Positions 9,901-15,615 are shown, counted from the first letter of the stretch. The stretch: 20,121 bases of DNA from an uncultured Bacteroidales bacterium (GCA_937892025.1 CALAVA010000139.1:1-20121); one strand, 5' to 3'. Translations and numbers: made by a program. Notes: generated from the sequence alone by a model not told the origin.

Positions 9901-10776
9901 GGGCTGGAGAGAGCAGTTGATAAAGCGACAGGTACAGCCGAAACACAAGCAAGACGTGAACAGATTGCCAACAAGGAGGCTGAATTGGCTGAATTGCAAA
10001 GACAAATGGAACTTGAACAAAGCAAGCGTTCAAAAGACCGTGACGACGATACCATTAAGCAGTACCAAGAGGAAATTCAGGATTTGAAATATGAGATTGA
10101 AGATTTGAAGGATGAACTTGTAAACAACTTGTGGGGCAGCGATGTAAAGAGTGCAGCAGAATCGTTTGTTGATACATGGGTGGAGGCATGGCGTGCAGGT
10201 GAAACAACGCTGGATGCAATGAACGAAAAGATGGATGAAATGATTTACAACCTCATCAAAAAGGCTATGACAAGTAAGATTGTTCAGGCATTGCTTCAAC
10301 CGCTTTATGATGACATTGATAAAATGACAAGCGAGGATAGCGAGGGCGGTGTTGAATTAACAACAAATGAACTTGCACAACTTGCACAAAAGGCTGGGAC
10401 AACAGCGGAGGACATAAACACCGCTTTGGGAAAGTTTTACGGGAATCTTGAAAGTCTTGATATTGTCTCAAAGGCACAAGCGGAAAGCAAGGAACTTTCG
10501 GCTTTGCAGCAGGGGCTGCAATCAATGAGTGAATCGACAGCCACAGCGTTGGAAGCCTACATGAATGGCGTTAGTCAGCAAGTTTATCTCCAGAGTGACA
10601 TTCTTACCCAAATCCGTGATACCGTTGTCGGGTTTGATATAGATGTACAAACGGCTACCCAAGCACAGATGTTATTGCAATTACAGCAGAGTTACGCAGT
10701 ACAAATGGCAATTCAGTCAATACTCCTCGGATGGTCAACACCAAGCGGAATGGCAGTAAGGGTCGAAATGCAGTAA
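3910..10776 (+). CDS. Tail tape measure protein (2288 aa)
   Basis: A single uninterrupted frame of nearly 6.9 kb that sets tail length and is ejected with DNA. Residues 1-530 are mostly charged coiled coil rich in Gln, Lys and Glu. Around residues 540-800 lies a tape-measure N-terminal-type domain: a NRLAFYFTVGEST helix, then SQMALVSPYTLIELSNAAK and the YGYLNSRDARMFLNAGIP segment. Residues about 908-945 form a long hydrophobic stretch (WATMAAIAPTLLITGAIMG), a likely membrane segment. The middle and C-terminal parts return to coiled coil, with a Gly-rich hydrophobic patch near residue 1960 (GNVVGVASGVVKTVGGLGDS). At about 0.15 nm per residue the tail would be near 340 nm, a long siphovirus tail. 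That is a rule-of-thumb estimate. Confidence 0.93.
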   Translation: MSTPTVVVAHLSDADLKKSINDLVSTVDEQTKAMATNFDTQIKRMQESLRSLGTTKIDLGSVTDGGSSKRSASLKQEKKEADGLAMSYDKLLGMLQFAQRQERMYAGKNPYTLTREELDKYAQAIQNVAKYQDLLNKKRAEMTLSNVENRQQFVPNMKEYTDGLVRTSDELKKMSEFYKQLERDSQKASSKLVVGAEEQIKQIQAIQSKKESTKIFERAVAMPVDTFDQAQEKLRVLEALKKKVAGTPLFSKNQTVTLGNEIDKVKMKLSFLYKTTEEGAAQEKKRAAEQQKTVQDRLEQIEKEKVALKERGLVAQQTANAIREAMRDQLQDNMTSGTQQAISGLKDLQQHIRDMQRAYASMSQGEAQSPIGQALKNDIRLAQEALVAVSKYNLSITAGKKTPMESLAKLDSYKLLSQRVSRLTKEYQMLTAAERDSEKGRGIVEKLQLFSRALSEIQKQMNRPVSLEQALGNPENTLDRIAYKMQQLNAYKMGLDLTDPKQVAEMKTVEMEYDRLKKKSDELMGKNQQMISSNNALARSWNYMKNRLAFYFTVGESTAFIKNLIEVRSQYEMNERALGILIDSAERGTQIFNELSQMALVSPYTLIELSNAAKQLTAYDVAAKDVVDTTRRLADVASAVGVPIERLTYALGQIKAYGYLNSRDARMFLNAGIPLVKNLADHYTELEGKMVSVGDVYDRIKKKAVGYNDVMQVITEMTDEGGKFFDFQAKMADTLKVQLANLTLAWNNMLNDIGKSNQGILVGGIKGLKELFLQWNELKRIITDIAVVIGVAKAAQIAINMAMGKGMATIKQSILAYKRKQATMLEYEQLTRKLTADEMALVATRNRVTSADYKQILSSKGVTKANALMMASFQKSNIPLMLAIRRMNLLSAEELRNASVSKGVILAIRGIGVALNGLWATMAAIAPTLLITGAIMGVVEAFQYYSDQAEKTQELNKNIADNAKEASDALKKFIAENKKNIGNMSDEEAEKVWAALRDQIELSSAAASGFVTELLKVENINERLEKGFDYAERIERAANAMAGLDAEALKVSQDSVFGGMFGEGLAEDLEDYIESIQKLRSLGYSGEAKNADRTEAEKELMEFADEAEKILRDRLGEGVNDAVQLKEGLERIKKEVKAANPQIRGEVEKYFDVGLDVIMAEKFKGVYDQTSSLTKMLIERIKRDSGTVLKRLSDDILDTSKELDDDVIHAVEKAFVKLREELPAELQWVLDDLQRYLNEHPLEARYVLVEAGEIDVRDAIQKDFDRHFGLDNTEKPIMPTMPIKADFVVNGWQTDLTAYNKAMEDYNQKMEDYNAKQAKYEEAKAERARVYAEFNKKEGEDRVKWGKRLLDAEKEAQTQATAALHTQQQIVKEKGEEAAKDDARYKQASKDLEDANARANAAREAYNYEHLYNEEKAKSGSQKDPLGDALTKEIQIIGEVQKRYKEYLNMGVDRQTALTLAAKEYNRTLLAQNAVISNAGIKTLTSEQLATMPLQEIRDFYQEQLRGATGSAKAVEALEKALAAINVEITKMDYKKITDGLNNELSKIKDEYELAVELDANPELGDMFANMFGIDVDELPHTFGEAYERISKYVDGYLDDLKVKIEDFDLMSAIIKPDEQNQWMGLDFKGEGVQNLVKWQKTVQDMFKKNLTETEKALDDYVKKYGDYSDRIAEIEADRIEKIKRLNDAYYTEEMRKLPEYIAKLNAIEEGTRREKQSVEFDDFKNSRYYTQMFENLDHVSSVTLRAMRDRLREVIDTMNDLTPEQLKQVMSQYEKIEQKLIKRNPFKNLTKDLKEYIKTSKERKEANKAWADADKEYRAQKKVVATIKEKIKQEQAKGNTSTTNLIYLLEELGVEEKILKKLKEQVDAAEEKAQKYNLIKNLVSEEAEGAIQMVAGNLSSLGEFRDTLNSFGINLGDDLDAIIDDLSQVGEGMNQIVSAAQSGNVVGVASGVVKTVGGLGDSIASIFGGGAAKTKRLNREINKSKESVRQLQMAYKGLERAVDKATGTAETQARREQIANKEAELAELQRQMELEQSKRSKDRDDDTIKQYQEEIQDLKYEIEDLKDELVNNLWGSDVKSAAESFVDTWVEAWRAGETTLDAMNEKMDEMIYNLIKKAMTSKIVQALLQPLYDDIDKMTSEDSEGGVELTTNELAQLAQKAGTTAEDINTALGKFYGNLESLDIVSKAQAESKELSALQQGLQSMSESTATALEAYMNGVSQQVYLQSDILTQIRDTVVGFDIDVQTATQAQMLLQLQQSYAVQMAIQSILLGWSTPSGMAVRVEMQ

Positions 10777-10796
10777 AACTAAAAAACAAAGATTAT

Positions 10797-11375
10797 ATGA
10801 ACGCATTAGATAACTATTATAAAAACGCACTTCTTGCTAACCTCTGTGGGGAATACAAATCCCTGTGGAGGAAAGCAGGGAAAGACAAAGAAGAACTTGT
10901 AAGATTGGCTTTATGTCAACAAAGTATTCCCCATGCGGTCACATTTGCCTACGAGGGAAAAGGTCTTACCAAAGACTATCTTTTAGGCGAATTTGGCGAG
11001 TATATCAATGGTGTGGTGCATTACGACTGTGACGGGGTGAAAGGGTATTCATACCGCTTGTTTGTGGACTACACGGACAAAATAATGGAAAGCACTGATG
11101 TGACAAGCCTTATGTGGTGTGATGGTACGGATATATATGTGCCAAGATACAAGTGCCCTATACTCTACGTGTCCAACAAATCCAACATTCACTTAAACAC
11201 AGATGGATTCAACCATATTCGGGTGTACCTGTTTGACGAAAGCGAAATAACGGTAGAGGATTTGGACGAGGAAAGCGTGGTGGTGGTGTACAAGTACAGC
11301 GACAAATGCAAAGTAAGTAAAGGCAAGTATTGTTTAGGTAAGGTTAATGAATTCAGAAAGGAGATTCGGTTATGA
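10797..11375 (+). CDS. Unrecognised tail-region protein (192 aa)
   Basis: I chose ATG 10797, 20 nt after the tape measure stop; the frame is open further up to 10731 but that start lies inside the tape measure gene. The N-terminus is helical (NALDNYYKNALLANLCGEY), with basic and acidic helices up to residue 50, then a beta-rich remainder (YSYRLFVDYTD, CPILYVSNKSNIHL, IRVYLFDESEITVEDL). It has several cysteines (in LCGEY, CDG, WCDG and YKCP) but no clear metal site. It overlaps the next gene by 4 nt. Position after the tape measure suggests a distal tail or tail-tip part, but I do not recognise a family. Confidence 0.7.
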   Translation: MNALDNYYKNALLANLCGEYKSLWRKAGKDKEELVRLALCQQSIPHAVTFAYEGKGLTKDYLLGEFGEYINGVVHYDCDGVKGYSYRLFVDYTDKIMESTDVTSLMWCDGTDIYVPRYKCPILYVSNKSNIHLNTDGFNHIRVYLFDESEITVEDLDEESVVVVYKYSDKCKVSKGKYCLGKVNEFRKEIRL

Positions 11376-11854
11376 TACAAGATTTGAAACAAGCGTATTT
11401 CTTGAAGAATACGGAAAATGGAACTTTTGCAGATGTAACTACAATGTTCCAAGGTGTCCGCATACTAAAGGTGGACGGAATGGGTGCTAAAGGAAAAGCA
11501 AAAAATGTTTTCACACAAGACTGGATGTACGATGAAACGGAGGATATGGAAATTGTGATGGAAAACGATACAGACACGATTCAGATATTAAGGGAAAACG
11601 TGGATATTGAGGTAACTTTTCTTGTCAAGCAGAAATACGCATCCACAACCATTAACGTGCAGACACAGCATGACCTGTTTGTAAACTACATGACAAAGAC
11701 CGATGTTTGGATAAAGTCAAACTACATGGGCGACAAATCCGTGCATTGTGTCTGTCTGAACGAATACAAGCCAACGATAATGAAACTGAAACGTGGCAAC
11801 GATAGTTTTGCGATGGGCACTATTACCCTGCATTGTCTTGAACCTGCCAGTTAA
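11372..11854 (+). CDS. Unrecognised tail-region protein (160 aa), last late gene
   Basis: ATG 11372 overlaps the previous stop (ATGA) and has the strongest ribosome site seen here, AAAGGAG at 11357-11363, 8 nt upstream. The protein is mixed: a strand-rich centre (DMEIVMENDTDTIQIL, VDIEVTFLVKQKYASTTINV) and a C-terminal strand pair (GTITLHCLEP). Such beta-rich proteins after the tape measure are often distal tail or baseplate components, but nothing specific marks this one. It is the last plus-strand gene before a two-way terminator, so no tail fibre or receptor-binding gene follows it here. The strong ribosome site suggests it is made in quantity. Confidence 0.72.
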   Translation: MIQDLKQAYFLKNTENGTFADVTTMFQGVRILKVDGMGAKGKAKNVFTQDWMYDETEDMEIVMENDTDTIQILRENVDIEVTFLVKQKYASTTINVQTQHDLFVNYMTKTDVWIKSNYMGDKSVHCVCLNEYKPTIMKLKRGNDSFAMGTITLHCLEPAS

Positions 11855-11889
11855 AAGTGAAAATCGTGAAAACAAATGAAAATGAAAAA

Positions 11890-11919
11890 AGAGTGGCTGT
11901 CCTCACGGATGGTCACTCT
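11890..11919. terminator. Two-way intrinsic terminator between convergent modules
   Basis: A 13-bp stem (11890-11902 with 11907-11919, a few G-U pairs) closes on the tetraloop TCAC. On the minus strand the stem is followed at once by six T, a strong terminator for the leftward operon. On the plus strand it is followed by CGTCTTACTAAC and then five T, a weaker stop for the late operon. Confidence 0.8.
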
Positions 11920-11967
11920 CGTCTTACTAACTTTTTATTAACCTTAAAATACAATGAAAAAGAAAAG

Positions 11968-12258
11968 TTATCCAAATATCCTTTTCCACCAAGGATGCTC
12001 ATATTTCTCGATGGTGTCTTCCAATGATGCAATATATTCCCTCGCTTCCAATAAATCCTTTTGATTCTTCTCGTCAAACCTTTCAAGGTTAAACACCTGA
12101 ATAGACAAGTCGTCTATGGTCTTGTCTTTCTTTTCGACAGACTTCTGCAATATGGCTATTTGACCTTTATAGCCTTGTATCTGCTTCTTCAGTTTCTTAA
12201 TCTCTATATCCTTTTCAATCGGATTCAAGATTGTTTCTTTTACTTCTTCTTTCTTCAT
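11968..12258 (-). CDS. Small coiled-coil protein (96 aa)
   Basis: Reads leftward from ATG at 12258, 19 nt after the SSB-like gene stop. Residues about 15-85 form one long charged helix with heptad-like spacing (IEKDIEIKKLKKQIQGY, AILQKSVEKKDKTIDDL), so a dimeric coiled coil is likely. The C-terminus ends in HPWWKRIFG, an amphipathic aromatic-basic tip seen on several small phage and plasmid proteins and possibly used for membrane or partner contact. No enzymatic motif is present. It is the last gene of the leftward operon before the terminator. Function unknown; a helper for the DNA-binding proteins encoded just upstream is one guess from position. Confidence 0.68.
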   Translation of the reverse strand: MKKEEVKETILNPIEKDIEIKKLKKQIQGYKGQIAILQKSVEKKDKTIDDLSIQVFNLERFDEKNQKDLLEAREYIASLEDTIEKYEHPWWKRIFG

Positions 12259-12277
12259 AATATAGGTATTGGTGGTG

Positions 12278-12682
12278 TTAAAAATCTTCCTCCTGATATT
12301 CTTTCAGATTCGGTGTGCCAGTTGAATGCAGTTGGCTGTCTTTGATTGCCTGACGCTCCTTCCTGATGGATGAACGCTGATAAACCGCCCTGTCCGCATT
12401 CTTTCCAAGTATCGAATACCCTTCCATCATCCTACCATCATGGTCTTTCGCATAAGGCTTTATGAATCCGTACACATCCACAAGCATCCCCTCTGAAAAG
12501 AACTTCATCAGATAGTTCCGTGAACCGTTCGGAAACACAACTTTCCATATCAGCACCTCATCATCAAATTTCTTTCCGCTCGCATCACGATACCCGGCAC
12601 ACAACTCGTTGATGATAACCTCAACCGATGTTTCCTTGTACTTGATTGATTCTATATGCCCGTTAATGAATACTTTTGCCAT
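12278..12682 (-). CDS. SSB-like OB-fold protein (134 aa)
   Basis: Begins MAKVFINGHIESIKY, a first beta strand and turn like that of single-stranded DNA-binding proteins. It continues with strands around VLIWKVVFPNG and a GMLVDVYGFIKPY segment that matches the SSB strand order, including a central Trp. The last residues (LKEYQEEDF) are acidic with a terminal Phe, like the protein-docking tip of SSBs. So it probably binds ssDNA and recruits replication or recombination partners. Length is a little short for full SSB but normal for phage versions. A structured 54-nt inverted repeat lies in the gap upstream. Annotation is by sequence impression and could not be checked by search. Confidence 0.68.
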   Translation of the reverse strand: MAKVFINGHIESIKYKETSVEVIINELCAGYRDASGKKFDDEVLIWKVVFPNGSRNYLMKFFSEGMLVDVYGFIKPYAKDHDGRMMEGYSILGKNADRAVYQRSSIRKERQAIKDSQLHSTGTPNLKEYQEEDF

Positions 12683-12717
12683 AAGACCTTGAATTTAGCC
12701 GTTATTTGCCCCAATTT

Positions 12718-12771
12718 CGGGATTTCTGCCTTTAAGTGGTCACTTGCACCACCCTTGTGCAGAAAATCCCG
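12718..12771 (-). promoter_or_regulatory. 54-nt inverted repeat in the gap before the SSB-like gene
   Basis: Bases 12718-12729 pair with 12759-12771 (12 bp, one bulged A). Inside, 12734-12740 pairs with 12748-12756 around a seven-base loop, with a two-base bulge. It fills most of the 101-nt gap between the two OB-fold genes. No T-run follows on the minus strand, so it is probably a leader or processing structure and not a terminator. It could also act at the DNA level, for example as a binding site for the ssDNA-binding proteins encoded on both sides. Confidence 0.55.
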
Positions 12772-12783
12772 TGGAACGCAAAT

Positions 12784-13149
12784 TTAGAACGGCACATCAT
12801 TATTTGAACTTGTAGGTACTGGCTGTGGTGTAGGTTGTTGCACCTGCTGTGGTGCCTGTGCATTGTTGTTTTGACCGCCTTGCAGGAACGCTGACCATAC
12901 GTTTAGGCTGGTGTACCACTTACCGTTAAACTCCCTACTTGCCGCATCAAATTTCACGTTGCAGATTTGCCCTACTTGCAGACGCATCTTGCCCCATTTC
13001 TCACTATCCAGCACGTCAAACTTCATCTGCTTGGGGTATTGTTCGAGTGTCTTACCCACAAATCCGTGTCTCGTCTGTGTGCTCCCGTCTTTCTTTGACT
13101 GCCAAGTTTCATCTGGCAGGATTCTTTCAATCGTTACTTGAATTTCCAT
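12784..13149 (-). CDS. DUF3127-type OB-fold protein (121 aa)
   Basis: Starts MEIQVTIERILPDETWQSK, and the strand pattern QMKFDVLDSEKWGKMRLQVG and WYTSLNVWSAFLQ matches the DUF3127 family of Bacteroidota, small OB-fold proteins thought to bind ssDNA. After residue 90 comes a Gln/Pro/Asn-rich flexible linker and the end SSNNDVPF, very close to the SSB docking tip (DDIPF). This gene therefore has the full SSB layout: OB fold, disordered linker, acidic-hydrophobic tip. A promoter lies directly upstream (13166-13197), leaving a leader of only about 10 nt. Family name is from memory. Two such genes side by side suggest division of labour in phage replication or recombination. Confidence 0.74.
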   Translation of the reverse strand: MEIQVTIERILPDETWQSKKDGSTQTRHGFVGKTLEQYPKQMKFDVLDSEKWGKMRLQVGQICNVKFDAASREFNGKWYTSLNVWSAFLQGGQNNNAQAPQQVQQPTPQPVPTSSNNDVPF

Positions 13150-13165
13150 GACTTACTTATTTTTG

Positions 13166-13197
13166 CAAAGTTAATGATTTATTTTTGATTTACCAAA
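13166..13197 (-). promoter_or_regulatory. Bacteroidota-type promoter for the DUF3127 gene
   Basis: On the minus strand: TTTG (13194-13197), 20 nt spacer, TAACTTTG (13166-13173). Both boxes fit the primary sigma consensus of Bacteroidota. Expected start of RNA near 13159, some 10 nt before the ATG at 13149. Confidence 0.78.
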
Positions 13198-13199
13198 TT

Positions 13200-13400
13200 T
13201 TAATAAAGATAATCGCATTCTATCGTGAATGATGGAAGGTCTTTGTTGTGGTGGAGCCGCATATTGTGCTCGCACTTCCAGCACCTATCATCCGCAAGTT
13301 CAATAGTTCTGTCTCTTGGGCAGGTCACACGAACTTCTTTTTTCCCATCTTTCACAAAGATTTTTCTTGTGTATTCTGTTGCTTTTGCTTTCTGTGCCAT
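13200..13400 (-). CDS. Small Cys-containing protein (66 aa), possible zinc ribbon
   Basis: Leftward ORF from ATG 13400. The basic N-terminus (AQKAKATEYTRKIFVKDGKK) leads to VTCPRDR and then RCWKCEHNMRLHHNK, with a last Cys in FTIECDYLY. The four Cys residues, two of them in a CxxC pair, plus the His residues of the middle segment could bind one zinc ion. I do not recognise the family. The gene ends at 13200, just before the -33 box of the next promoter, so the two genes are closely packed but separately transcribed. Small zinc-ribbon proteins are frequent in phage early regions; a DNA-binding role is possible but unproven. Confidence 0.62.
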   Translation of the reverse strand: MAQKAKATEYTRKIFVKDGKKEVRVTCPRDRTIELADDRCWKCEHNMRLHHNKDLPSFTIECDYLY

Positions 13401-13498
13401 AATAGTTGTATATTGTTTCTTTAATAATCATAGGTTTGCTATTTCGTTATCAATCTTATCATTAGGCATATTCTTTTTTCATAATCCCATAAAACTTT

Positions 13499-13753
13499 TT
13501 ATTTCACTTCTGTTAATACGTCTTCTATTTGTTTTTCAATAGAGGCTAAGTATATTTTCGCAAGTGCGACGACTTCTTGCGCAAAATCTTTTGCATGAAC
13601 CATTTTAATTTTTTCCCACGAAAGGCTTTCTTCATCACCCCATGAGTAGTCAAACTTAATCCTGCATATACTGCTGTCGCAGTCGATGAACGACTGAAAT
13701 TCTTTTCGCTTTTCAAGAAGAAATTCCAATTCGTCGATTTGTTCTTTAGTCAT
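13499..13753 (-). CDS. Hypothetical protein (84 aa)
   Basis: Leftward from ATG 13753. It begins with a helix (TKEQIDELEFLLEKRKEFQSF), has a central aromatic segment (IKFDYSWGDEESLSWEKIK), and ends with a helix (EVVALAKIYLASIEKQIEDVL). The ordered pattern of helix, turn and helix and the normal codon use suggest a real gene. No known motif. The 98-nt gap to the next gene (13401-13498) is AT-rich without a recognisable promoter or terminator. It sits in the run of small leftward genes between the second HNH endonuclease and the OB-fold genes. Confidence 0.62.
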   Translation of the reverse strand: MTKEQIDELEFLLEKRKEFQSFIDCDSSICRIKFDYSWGDEESLSWEKIKMVHAKDFAQEVVALAKIYLASIEKQIEDVLTEVK

Positions 13754-13788
13754 AATTGTTTTCTTTTAAGTTTATACCAATGTCTATT

Positions 13789-14021
13789 TCATTTTACTTC
13801 CACAATCCTATACTCGCGGTCCGGGTAATAGAAAGCGTTTAGTTTTATCTGTGTTTCAAGTGTTTTTCGATGCTCTTGGGTATTACCCACGACAAAGGAT
13901 ATGTTCACCCACACATTGTCATCAAGCATTTGCAGTACAAGAGAGCCTCTGGGGATAGAAACTCTAATTTCTTTCCCAAAGTTTTCAAAAAAAACACCAT
14001 CGTTAAAGTTAGTTCTTCCAT
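13789..14021 (-). pseudogene. Small unknown gene broken or frameshifted at an eight-T run
   Basis: Starts ATG 14021, two nt after the previous stop, and reads MEELTLTMVFF into a run of eight T (plus-strand A run 13987-13994). In that frame it ends at 13905. In the -1 frame, beginning just after the run, a sensible protein continues (ENFGKEIRVSIPRGSLVLQ, then DDNVWVNISFVVGN) to TGA 13789-13791; its end is DREYRIVEVK. That second frame has no ATG before its middle. Joined by a -1 slip at T TTT TTG the product is about 77 residues. It may be a programmed frameshift, a phase-variable run, a sequence error or a decayed gene. Confidence 0.6.
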
Positions 14022-14023
14022 AC

Positions 14024-14202
14024 CTACAATTTACTAATTTCTAAATCAATTTCCTGTATCGTATTCTCTGCAATCCGCACCGCAGCGTCAAGCAATATGC
14101 CGTTGTTTACGAATATCGCAAGTCTGAAACGTAGATGAAGTTCGCAAGTTGCTCACGTCTCTTCATCAGTGCGTTGTACTTGGTTATCTGCTGTGCTGTC
14201 AT
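14024..14202 (-). pseudogene. Small unknown gene with an internal frameshift
   Basis: ATG 14202 follows the HNH gene stop by one nt. The first frame reads MTAQQITKYNALMKRREQL, then stops at TAA 14107-14109. A second frame, shifted by -1, reads RFRLAIFVNNGILLDAAVR and IAENTIQEIDLEISKL to TAG 14024-14026. The two halves look like one helical protein of nearly 60 residues, with the break between about 14110 and 14145. No long homopolymer lies at the break, so a deletion within the gene seems likelier than slippage. The tight spacing to the HNH gene suggests that this gene originally followed the methyltransferase directly. Confidence 0.58.
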
Positions 14203-14203
14203 A

Positions 14204-15259
14204 TCAGAATAAACTTAATTGTTGGCTTTCGTTTTCCGTTTCTATGAACATCTTACGAAAGTCCCTTTCGTACATAAACTTAAATCCTTTAACATGCGGA
14301 ATTTTACCATTACAACAATTTACAATCATTGGTCGAAAACTTCTAACACACTCTGCTGCCAATTTTGTTGACTTATGGGTTTGTATGTAATTCCCATCCA
14401 TATCAAGTTGTACGACATTCAATGCTTTTGCCGCAAACTTATCGGCTCTCGATTTTTTGCTTGCGGCTAATTTTTTCTTTAACCTTTCTTTTGAGTCTGC
14501 ATACATAGCATCATCTTTGTATCGCCAAAAGAAACCATAAGCATAAGACCTATTCCCTAAACAACAATCACAAATGTGTCCTGCATCGGCATTTATAGCA
14601 TCCGCAGCAATGTGCATTGAAGCGTATTCCGCAACAAAAGAACCATCTAATTTATATTGAAGAACAGGAATGTTTTGTTTCTCTTTAATCCTTTCAGTCC
14701 TCGTTCCATAGTTGCAATTATATTTAGCCGTACACCATTCAAGATTGTCCACATGGTTGTTTAATGGATTTTCATCCTTATGGTTTACTTGCGGTAAATT
14801 ATCGGGGTTTGGAATAAATGCTTTTGCAACAAGCCTCGCTGGTGATGTAACATTGATTTTACCATTTCTACCCCGCAAAACAACCACCAACCTGTTAGAA
14901 CTCGGTCGTTCATCCACCCTTTGCGTAACAAAACGACCTCCTACTACAACATTTGTGGTCGTAATTCTTTTCTTGGCCCATATTCTCCCATAATTGCTTA
15001 CAGAATATAAATCCTCCATACCAACAACATCTTTCCAATATTCGCCACTTAATGATGGTATAATCTTTTCCAAAAGGGGAGTTATTTCACATTTCTCAAA
15101 ACGCCATATAAATCTGCCTGCGTTAGATGTCTTGCCATTACAACATGAAATAATGCTGGGGAAAGATATGTGATTGGCAGCGGCTGCTTTTCTTAAAGAG
15201 TTATATTCCTTTATAAAAACACCATCTAATGTGTATTGATATACTATTCTACTTACCAT
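14204..15259 (-). CDS. HNH homing endonuclease with NUMOD domains (351 aa)
   Basis: Domain order: NUMOD1-like DNA-binding repeat (residues 5-50, YQYTLDGVFIKEYNSLRKAA), NUMOD4 (73-100, EYWKDVVGMEDLYSVSNYG), HNH nuclease core (140-185, with ARLVAKAFIPNP, VNHKDENPLNN and NLEWCTAKYN), and two further NUMOD1-like repeats (197-245, 282-330). It is a site-specific nicking or cutting enzyme that spreads its own gene. Start ATG 15257-15259 lies just inside the preceding methyltransferase fragment and overlaps its TAA by a few bases. Its last residues, KMFIETENESQQLSLF, repeat the end of the methyltransferase, so the ORF has captured the old 3' end of its target gene. Confidence 0.88.
   Translation of the reverse strand: MVSRIVYQYTLDGVFIKEYNSLRKAAAANHISFPSIISCCNGKTSNAGRFIWRFEKCEITPLLEKIIPSLSGEYWKDVVGMEDLYSVSNYGRIWAKKRITTTNVVVGGRFVTQRVDERPSSNRLVVVLRGRNGKINVTSPARLVAKAFIPNPDNLPQVNHKDENPLNNHVDNLEWCTAKYNCNYGTRTERIKEKQNIPVLQYKLDGSFVAEYASMHIAADAINADAGHICDCCLGNRSYAYGFFWRYKDDAMYADSKERLKKKLAASKKSRADKFAAKALNVVQLDMDGNYIQTHKSTKLAAECVRSFRPMIVNCCNGKIPHVKGFKFMYERDFRKMFIETENESQQLSLF
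14207..14254 (-). repeat. Captured methyltransferase 3' end, copy at the HNH gene end
   Basis: Sixteen codons that match the 16 codons at 15256-15303 in 12 of 16 residues (31 of 48 bases by my count). Most differences are in third codon positions, so protein sequence was kept while DNA drifted. Confidence 0.8.
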
Positions 15260-15615
15260 AATGATAATTGTTGATTCTCATTCTCTTGGTTTATAAACAT
15301 TTTGTAAAATATTTTTTCCAAAACGCCGACACAAATTGAATTGCCTGCAAGACGATAAAGCGAACTATTCGATAATCCGCAATTTAGCATCGTATCAATG
15401 TCTTTTTCTTCGCAATCCATAAGACGTAGAAGTTCCCGAGGCGTTAATTTTCTGACTCTAAACTTCTTGCCCTCCAACTCTTTAGGCAAGGTGATTTTTT
15501 GTTTCTGTTCCATATCTGTAATTATTAAAGGTTCTCTATTACCCCCCCTGATGGTAGCGGAGAAAGGTTTTGAAACATCAACGCCGTTTGCTATCCTGAA
15601 TCTCATTTCTTTCAT
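15253..15615 (-). CDS. C5-cytosine methyltransferase, C-terminal fragment (120 aa)
   Basis: Fragment E of the split methyltransferase. It carries the C-terminal conserved block: FRVRKLTPRELLRLM (residues 52-66, the motif IX region) and LYRLAGNSICVGVLEKIF (86-103, motif X with GNS at 91-93). Its N-terminus has one target-recognition-like unit (SATIRGGNREPLIIT) crossing a seven-G run. A stop lies just upstream in frame, so the visible start is ATG 15615, overlapping fragment D by 38 nt. Motif X folds back onto the catalytic N-terminal domain, so this piece would be needed in trans or by frameshift for activity. It ends in the duplicated tail QQLSLW. Confidence 0.78.
   Translation of the reverse strand: MKEMRFRIANGVDVSKPFSATIRGGNREPLIITDMEQKQKITLPKELEGKKFRVRKLTPRELLRLMDCEEKDIDTMLNCGLSNSSLYRLAGNSICVGVLEKIFYKMFINQENENQQLSLW
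15256..15303 (-). repeat. Methyltransferase 3' end, copy upstream of the HNH gene
   Basis: Encodes KMFINQENENQQLSLW followed by TAA 15253-15255. Partner of the repeat at 14207-14254. This copy terminates the methyltransferase C-terminal fragment and lies immediately before the HNH start. Confidence 0.8.
15542..15548 (-). repeat. Seven-base G run (minus strand) in methyltransferase fragment E
   Basis: Codes for Gly-Gly in IRGGNREP, in frame with the downstream motif IX-X block. A gain or loss of one base would truncate the fragment before GNS. Confidence 0.85.

Noticed and set aside
10731..10796. Upstream extension of the first gene after the tape measure
   Set aside because: Would start inside the tape measure frame; ATG 10797 gives a sensible start after its stop.
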